DNA from: Chitinophaga pinensis
Lineage (GTDB): Bacteria; Bacteroidota; Bacteroidia; NS11-12g; UBA9320
Assembly (NCBI GenBank): GCA_945897885.1
Contig: CAMDGU010000016.1
Location: 1-56,097, forward strand
DNA length: 56,097 nt
Direction of reading: 5' to 3'
The notes under the pieces were generated by a model. The model did no database searches. It saw nothing but the letters and a program-made list of their open reading frames with translations, and was not told where the DNA came from. Position numbers and translations under genes: made by a program. The number at the start of each line of letters is the position of its first letter. Positions within the stretch are counted from its first letter, which is position 1. Positions 52,029 through 56,097 of this stretch are shown in pieces.

Positions 52029-52505
52029 ATGAAAAAAATAATTTTATTGGCAACAATCTTGCTAACTTCATTCACAATGAATGCACAAACAAAAGTCTTT
52101 AGAGGAACAAGCTCTTATTCAAGTGATGTAATTTGTAATCTCAATAATGGCAAGGTTTACAAAAAAACAACAAGCTATTCATCTGACTTGATTTGTAATA
52201 TAAACGGTAGCAAAGTATACAAAGGTAAACGTTCATATTCAAGTGATGTTCTTTACAATGTATCATAAGGCAAAGTTTACAAGGGCGCATCATCTTATAT
52301 CAGCGATATTGTTATGACAATTAAAGATGGCAAAATTTATAAAGGCCCATCAACACACAGCAGTGATGTTATAGCAACAATTAAAGACAGAAAAGTATTT
52401 ACTGGCAACTCAAGTTATTCCAGTGATATTCAGTTTTCAATTGACGGATATGTAACTATCATAGAATTTGTAGCAATTTGGCAATCTGTGAAATACGTTA
52501 TTTAA
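52029..52505 (+). pseudogene. Beta-flower repeat protein gene with an internal stop
   Basis: The frame from ATG 52029 is open for 79 codons, then TAA at 52266-52268, then the same frame goes on for another 78 codons to TAA 52503-52505. Both parts share one repeat, roughly GKVYKGxSSYSSDVIxxI, about 21 residues, six copies in all: three before the stop and three after. Signal peptide 1-19 (ends TSFTMNAQ). The C-terminal YVTIIEFVAIWQSVKYVI is the closing motif I recall for the 5-fold beta-flower proteins of Bacteroidota. It is secreted. The stop falls in the middle of the repeat array, so the product is either truncated after three repeats or a dead gene. Confidence 0.62.
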
Positions 52506-52557
52506 TATGAAGCAGAAAATGTAAAAAGAAAAATTCTCAACAAATTAAAATAACATT

Positions 52558-52725
52558 ATGACTAAGGTAGGCAAAATAAGAGCAGGGGCTAACTTAGCAT
52601 TTATGTTTACAGCCTTTAGCTTCAGAAGAATTCGCCATCTCATTAGCCCAAACGTAATCAAAGAATATTTAAGTACACTTTGCCTACCTATTTTTACCAA
52701 ATTTGGTACTTTAAGACGCTTTTAA
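52558..52725 (+). pseudogene. Remnant of a transposase 3' end
   Basis: A 55-codon frame (MTKVGKIRAGANLAFMFT, then AFSFRRIRHLIS, SPNVIKEYLSTL) ends at TAA 52723-52725. It resembles the last helices of IS4/IS1182-type transposases, where a phrase such as KVxxExxLxFxxYNxRR is common. Nothing of the upstream transposase domain is present. The rest of the gap 52506-52951 shows only a short plus-strand frame at 52726-52881 without recognisable features. Confidence 0.4.
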
Positions 52726-52895
52726 ATGTTCATTAAACCTCGAACTTTTACAATAAGTTCTAACCGCTTTTTCTTAAATCCAATAATTGTGTTCTTTAAA
52801 TCGCACGAATTGAATCCCAAATTATTCGTAAGTTTGATTTTGAGACAGACGGCCTTCAGAAAGAATATGGGATGCAATAAATAACAAAAATAAAT

Positions 52896-52927
52896 TTTGT
52901 AACAATAAATAAATGATGCTAATATTG
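52896..52927 (+). promoter_or_regulatory. Promoter of the 52952 lipoprotein gene
   Basis: TTTG (52896-52899), 20 bases, TAATATTG (52920-52927), one mismatch to TAnnTTTG. Start codon is 24 bases downstream. It should drive the three genes 52952-55019. Confidence 0.65.
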
Positions 52928-52951
52928 CCATGAATGTTAAAAAAATAAACT

Positions 52952-53443
52952 ATGAAAAAACTTCTATTCCTAACATTATTGTCACTTGTTTTAATTTCTT
53001 GTAAAAATTCAAAAATAACAAGTATTGAACTGAATGATATTACCTTAGCTTCCGAAGGCCCATACTATGAAGGGCCGAATTCTTTTCAGGCAACACTTTC
53101 AAATGTATTAAAAAGTAATAATATCAACCCTGAGAGCCTTGAAAAAATTGTTTTGAAATCGGCGGTTGTTACATTACCAGACAGCATGGAATCCGGATTG
53201 ATTCAGGATTTCTCTTTACAATTGGTAAGCAACTCTTCCGAAATGAAAAAGGTAGCTTTTATAAATCCAACGCCAACAGGAAAAAAAACAATTGAGTTAA
53301 TTGTTGCTAAGGAACAAGATGATATAGCTGGTATATTTTCAAAAGAAGAATTTACTGCATTACTTGATGCTAATTTTTCAAAAGATTTGGAAACGAATTT
53401 AGAATTTAAAATAAAACTCACATTTGATGTTACAACTCATTAA
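52952..53443 (+). CDS. Lipoprotein of unknown function
   Basis: 163 residues. Lipoprotein signal with SLVLISCKNS (Cys-17). The mature part is beta-rich, with a regular alternation of hydrophobic residues (LEKIVLKSAVVTLPDSMESG, LIQDFSLQLVSNSSE) that looks like a beta-sandwich. No catalytic motif. It is the first gene after a clear promoter and is followed by the DUF2147 gene after 10 bases. I do not recognise a family. Location on the periplasmic side of the outer or inner membrane. Confidence 0.65.
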   Translation: MKKLLFLTLLSLVLISCKNSKITSIELNDITLASEGPYYEGPNSFQATLSNVLKSNNINPESLEKIVLKSAVVTLPDSMESGLIQDFSLQLVSNSSEMKKVAFINPTPTGKKTIELIVAKEQDDIAGIFSKEEFTALLDANFSKDLETNLEFKIKLTFDVTTH

Positions 53444-53453
53444 ACAAAAAAAC

Positions 53454-53909
53454 ATGAAAGCAATGGCAAAATTATTTACTTTAGTATGTATTCTTACTCT
53501 CACAATGTCCTTAACCAAAGAGGAAGATGGTGATAGACTTAATGGTGTTTGGGAGCCAAGCAACGGTAAAGTTAGAGTTAAAATCGAAAAAATTGGTACC
53601 AAGTATTATGGTAAAATTGTTTGGCTAAAAGAGCCACTAGACCCTACAACACAAAAACCAAAGGTAGATAAAAACAATCCGGATGCATCAATGCAAAATG
53701 TGCCATTAAAAGGGTACAGATTATTAAAGGATTTTATTTATTCAGGTAAAGATGAATGGACAGAAGGAACAATTTACGACCCTGAAAATGGAAGTTTATA
53801 TAGTTGCGTAATAAAAATGAAAGATAATAACACCCTAGATATCCGAGGCTATATTGGTGTAAAAGCTCTTGGAAGAACAGATGTTTGGAAACGATTGAAA
53901 GTTAAATAG
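53454..53909 (+). CDS. DUF2147 family secreted protein
   Basis: 151 residues from ATG 53454; the frame opens at TTG 53424 but overlaps the preceding gene, and the ATG gives a proper signal peptide (MKAMAKLFTLVCILTLTMS). The rest is a lipocalin-like beta-barrel with the DUF2147 pattern: GVWEPSNGKVRVKIEKIGTK, YYGKIVWLKEPLDP, YDPENGSLYSCVIKM and IRGYIGVKALGRTDVWKR. Lipocalin-like proteins of this type are periplasmic or secreted and of unknown ligand. It starts 10 bases after the lipoprotein stop and ends six bases before the DUF6268 gene, so the three are an operon. Confidence 0.82.
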   Translation: MKAMAKLFTLVCILTLTMSLTKEEDGDRLNGVWEPSNGKVRVKIEKIGTKYYGKIVWLKEPLDPTTQKPKVDKNNPDASMQNVPLKGYRLLKDFIYSGKDEWTEGTIYDPENGSLYSCVIKMKDNNTLDIRGYIGVKALGRTDVWKRLKVK

Positions 53910-53915
53910 TAACCA

Positions 53916-55019
53916 ATGAAATATTTTACTCTACTGTTATTTTTGATTAGTAGCACACGCTTGATTGCACAAATAGATTCAACGAGCACAACAAAAGAGG
54001 AAGAAGATTATTCGATATATGAAAATGCTACTTTTAATGACGGTCAAAGCAAAATATATTGTAATCCTAAAATTTTCGATTTAAGTCCTGCGCGTTTTGT
54101 TTCCATTGCCTGGGACCAGCAATTGCCTTATGATATGAAATTATCTCAAATTGGTAATTTCCCCACAGATACAACCAATGTTAAACCTTATGAAACTGCA
54201 AATGCAAATAGGACTTCAGGAATAAGAGTATTTGCAAATATTCCGGTAATATCCAGCAATAAATTTTTATGGCAAATGGGTCTAAATTATTGGAATATGA
54301 AATATGATTTTTCAGATATTAATACACCATTACCTGATAAGAGTGTAATTAATCAACTTGAAAAAAACGGATTAACTACTATGGGATTGCATAGCACTGC
54401 CTTTAAACCACTGAATGCTAAACAATTTATTTTGGTGCAATTTGCAGCCGATTTAAGCGGAAATTATAAACTTTCAGATATACAGAATCTTAAATTTGCC
54501 AGATATTCAGGGGCAATACTTTGGGGAAAACGCCCAAATGATAGAAAACAATGGGCAATTGGATTATCCAGAACTTATCGTGCCGGAGAACCAAACATTG
54601 TTCCTATTATTATGTACAACTGGACATCTCCTACCAGAAAATGGGGAACTGAAATATTATTTCCTGCCCGCATACACGTGAGGAAAAATTTTAATTCTAG
54701 AAGTTTAATTTTGGCAGGATATGAATTAGAAGGTCAAAGTTATAGAATGGGAGGAATTCCAATGATGGTAAACAAAGAGCTTGAAATTAGACGAGGAGAA
54801 TTAAGATTTAGGTTAGAATTCCAGCGTCAAATTTGGGGTTTTATTTGGGGAACCATGCAAGCAGGCTATCGTTATAATTATACCTTTAATGCTGATTATA
54901 CCGAAAGGGATGGATCAGATTTTTTTAGAGGATTTGTAGGCACACAAAAATATGCTATGATAAATGAATTGGGTGGCGCTGCATATTTTAATTTAGGAAT
55001 TCATTTAGTAAGCCCTTAA
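53916..55019 (+). CDS. DUF6268 family outer-membrane beta-barrel protein
   Basis: 367 residues. Signal peptide 1-18 (ends STRLIAQ). The mature protein is all beta-strand with alternating hydrophobic and polar residues (FLWQMGLNYWNMKYDF, QFILVQFAADLSGNYK, WAIGLSRTYRAGE), as an outer-membrane barrel. The central RIHVRKNFNSRSLILAGYE and the last strand (INELGGAAYFNLGIHLVSP) fit DUF6268. It has a final Pro rather than the usual aromatic residue. Third gene of the operon 52952-55019. Substrate unknown. It lies just ahead of the decayed recombinase. Confidence 0.78.
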   Translation: MKYFTLLLFLISSTRLIAQIDSTSTTKEEEDYSIYENATFNDGQSKIYCNPKIFDLSPARFVSIAWDQQLPYDMKLSQIGNFPTDTTNVKPYETANANRTSGIRVFANIPVISSNKFLWQMGLNYWNMKYDFSDINTPLPDKSVINQLEKNGLTTMGLHSTAFKPLNAKQFILVQFAADLSGNYKLSDIQNLKFARYSGAILWGKRPNDRKQWAIGLSRTYRAGEPNIVPIIMYNWTSPTRKWGTEILFPARIHVRKNFNSRSLILAGYELEGQSYRMGGIPMMVNKELEIRRGELRFRLEFQRQIWGFIWGTMQAGYRYNYTFNADYTERDGSDFFRGFVGTQKYAMINELGGAAYFNLGIHLVSP

Positions 55020-55096
55020 GACAAATAGTTTAGGAGCCCCCTCTCTCGCTCGAATCTTTTGAGTGACTTTACTCCAGCCTCCGACTGATTACACAA

Positions 55097-55549
55097 ATAT
55101 GCTGTTCTGGCTAGCGGAGAAGCGAGTTATTGAACTTAAAACCCGCCGATATTGACTCAAAACGAGGAATTATAATAATTAGGTAATCAAAAGGCAAAAA
55201 GGATAGGATTGCTCCATTATCTCATAAAATATTGGAAATGCTTCGTGCCTATTACAATGACTGTAAACCTAAAAAATGGTTGTTTGAAGGACAAATTGAA
55301 GTAGAACAATATTCTGAACAAAGTTTACAGAGGATTTTAGAACAAGCTCTACAAAAAACAAAAATCACAAAACCAGTAACCCTGCATTGGCTTAGGCATA
55401 GCTAAGCTACTCACCTGCTTGAAGCCGGAACCGATTTGAGATATATTCAAGAAATACTTGGACATAGCATTAGCCGAACCACGGAGATTTATACCCATGT
55501 AAGCAGCAAGAGTATCCAAAATATAAAAAGCCCGTTTGATGATTTATAA
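55097..55549 (+). pseudogene. Decayed catalytic half of a tyrosine recombinase
   Basis: Translation in one frame shows ICCSG, TAG (55112), RRSELLNLKPADIDSKRG, IIIIR, TAA (55184), SKGKKDRIAPLSHKILEML, FEGQIEVEQYSEQSLQRIL, TLHWLRHS, TAA (55403), [35 protein letters not shown] and stop at 55547. All catalytic elements can be placed: Arg in RRSE, HxLRH, LGH and the nucleophile Tyr in IYTHV. Three in-frame stops kill it. The upstream half (arm and core-binding domains) is missing here. It is the same class as the 5' remnant at 51249. Confidence 0.75.
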
Positions 55550-56097
55550 ATTGGAAAATATTTGTACACATAAAAATGACTATCTATGGCACAAAGCCAA
55601 CACTTTTCTGTTGTACATGTGCAACACAATGGCACATATATGTTAGTTGAGGAGTAATCGTGTTGAAGTTCGGAGGGATGTTTTGTAACAAAGTTTTACT
55701 GTTTGCAGCCCAAAGTAAAGGAGGCAAGAAATGCCGATTAAGTCGTTTCGATTGACATCGTGAAAGCTTGTTTTCAGACGATACGAATATCGTACAAACG
55801 ACTTGGCGAAGTTATTCCGGTGCAAAGACAAAGTCAAGAAAGGTGGAAAACTTAGCCGGAGATGCTAAAGGCTGCCATCAAAACAACAGACGCCTATAAG
55901 GCTTTATAAGCGCAATAATTTTGATTAAACATTAAAACTTACAAGGCAAACTTCTTCCCCGACTCCGTCGCCATCAGGGCAGTGGCTTCGACACAGGCGA
56001 CTACTCCTAACAGGCGGATATAAAAGATGGCAAGCTGGGTGGTAAGGGAAAGAGTGGTTAAAAAATATATATTTGTGGTTGGGGATGAGATTTGTGG
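55550..56097. other. Non-coding or degenerate sequence to the window end
   Basis: 548 bases with no intact gene. The stretch 55585-55660 holds a short palindrome (TGTTGTACATGTGCAACA) and repeated GCACA words. A plus-strand frame between 55585 and 55920 is broken by several stops but has protein-like pieces. An open frame starting at ATG 56027 (MASWVVRERVVKKY) runs out of the window after 23 codons and could be the start of a gene. Confidence 0.4.

Noticed and set aside
52722-52931. 69-codon minus-strand frame before the 52952 gene
   Set aside because: It ends in and overlaps the promoter of 52952 and shows no recognisable protein pattern.
55643-55837. 64-codon minus-strand frame near the window end
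   Set aside because: Low-complexity translation; another frame on the plus strand looks equally protein-like but is broken, so neither is called.
1-56097. Search by eye for tRNA, rRNA, riboswitch and CRISPR arrays
   Set aside because: No cloverleaf-like sequence, rRNA-like stretch or regularly spaced short repeats seen; a covariance-model scan was not possible here.

Overview
The window is a 56 kb, AT-rich chromosomal segment of a Bacteroidota bacterium. Four things point to this phylum: several proteins with C-terminal type 9 secretion (T9SS) sorting domains and a PorZ homologue; Bacteroidota-restricted families (DUF3822 next to rsmD, the DUF4295/bL38 protein with rpmB-rpmG, BshC); start codons preceded by A-rich sequence rather than Shine-Dalgarno sequence; and promoters with the phylum's -7 element TAnnTTTG, sometimes with a TTTG box about 20 bases upstream. 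The housekeeping content (pyrE, coaD, lnt, recO, ftsY, rimO, rpmB, rpmG, hldD, bshC) is that of an ordinary chromosome.

Layout. 1-1.2 kb: end of a lipoprotein gene, a nonsense-broken gene and a truncated second copy of the lipoprotein. 1.2-5.2 kb: a small secreted protein, paaN, DUF3822, rsmD, osmC. 5.3-10.1 kb: a TonB-dependent receptor and a T9SS-exported beta-helix protein. 10.3-13.6 kb: LpxH-like phosphoesterase, glycosyltransferase and GH1 glycosidase. 15.0-18.3 kb (minus): an envelope redox operon of di-heme peroxidase, cytochrome c and Rieske lipoprotein. 18.5-24.6 kb (minus): a 2027-residue protein with a phytase-esterase-like domain, three PhoX-like domains, an ASH-like domain and a T9SS signal. 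24.7-35.4 kb: Nif3 and zinc-ribbon pair, TPR proteins, queuosine-precursor transporter, pyrE, NUDIX, coaD, DUF4056, lnt. 35.4-40.1 kb: porZ, a GT-C membrane enzyme and recO in a tightly coupled operon. 40.1-51.1 kb (minus): an OmpA-like protein with a G12 tract, bshC-rimO-ftsY, the ribosomal cluster, a very large NtrY-like histidine kinase and hldD.

51.2-55.6 kb is the clearest accessory region. A decayed 5' end of a tyrosine recombinase lies at 51.25 kb and a decayed catalytic 3' end at 55.1-55.5 kb, in the same orientation. Between them are a nonsense-interrupted beta-flower protein, a transposase 3' remnant and a small gene group (lipoprotein, DUF2147, DUF6268 barrel). The last 550 bases hold no intact gene.

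I did not find a system that I can call new with confidence. The best candidates for follow-up are the peroxidase/cytochrome/Rieske operon, the triple-PhoX giant protein, the split-integrase island, the GT-C gene inside the porZ-recO operon, the G12 tract, and the set of genes whose promoters imply leaderless or nearly leaderless mRNAs. No tRNA, rRNA or CRISPR array was seen.
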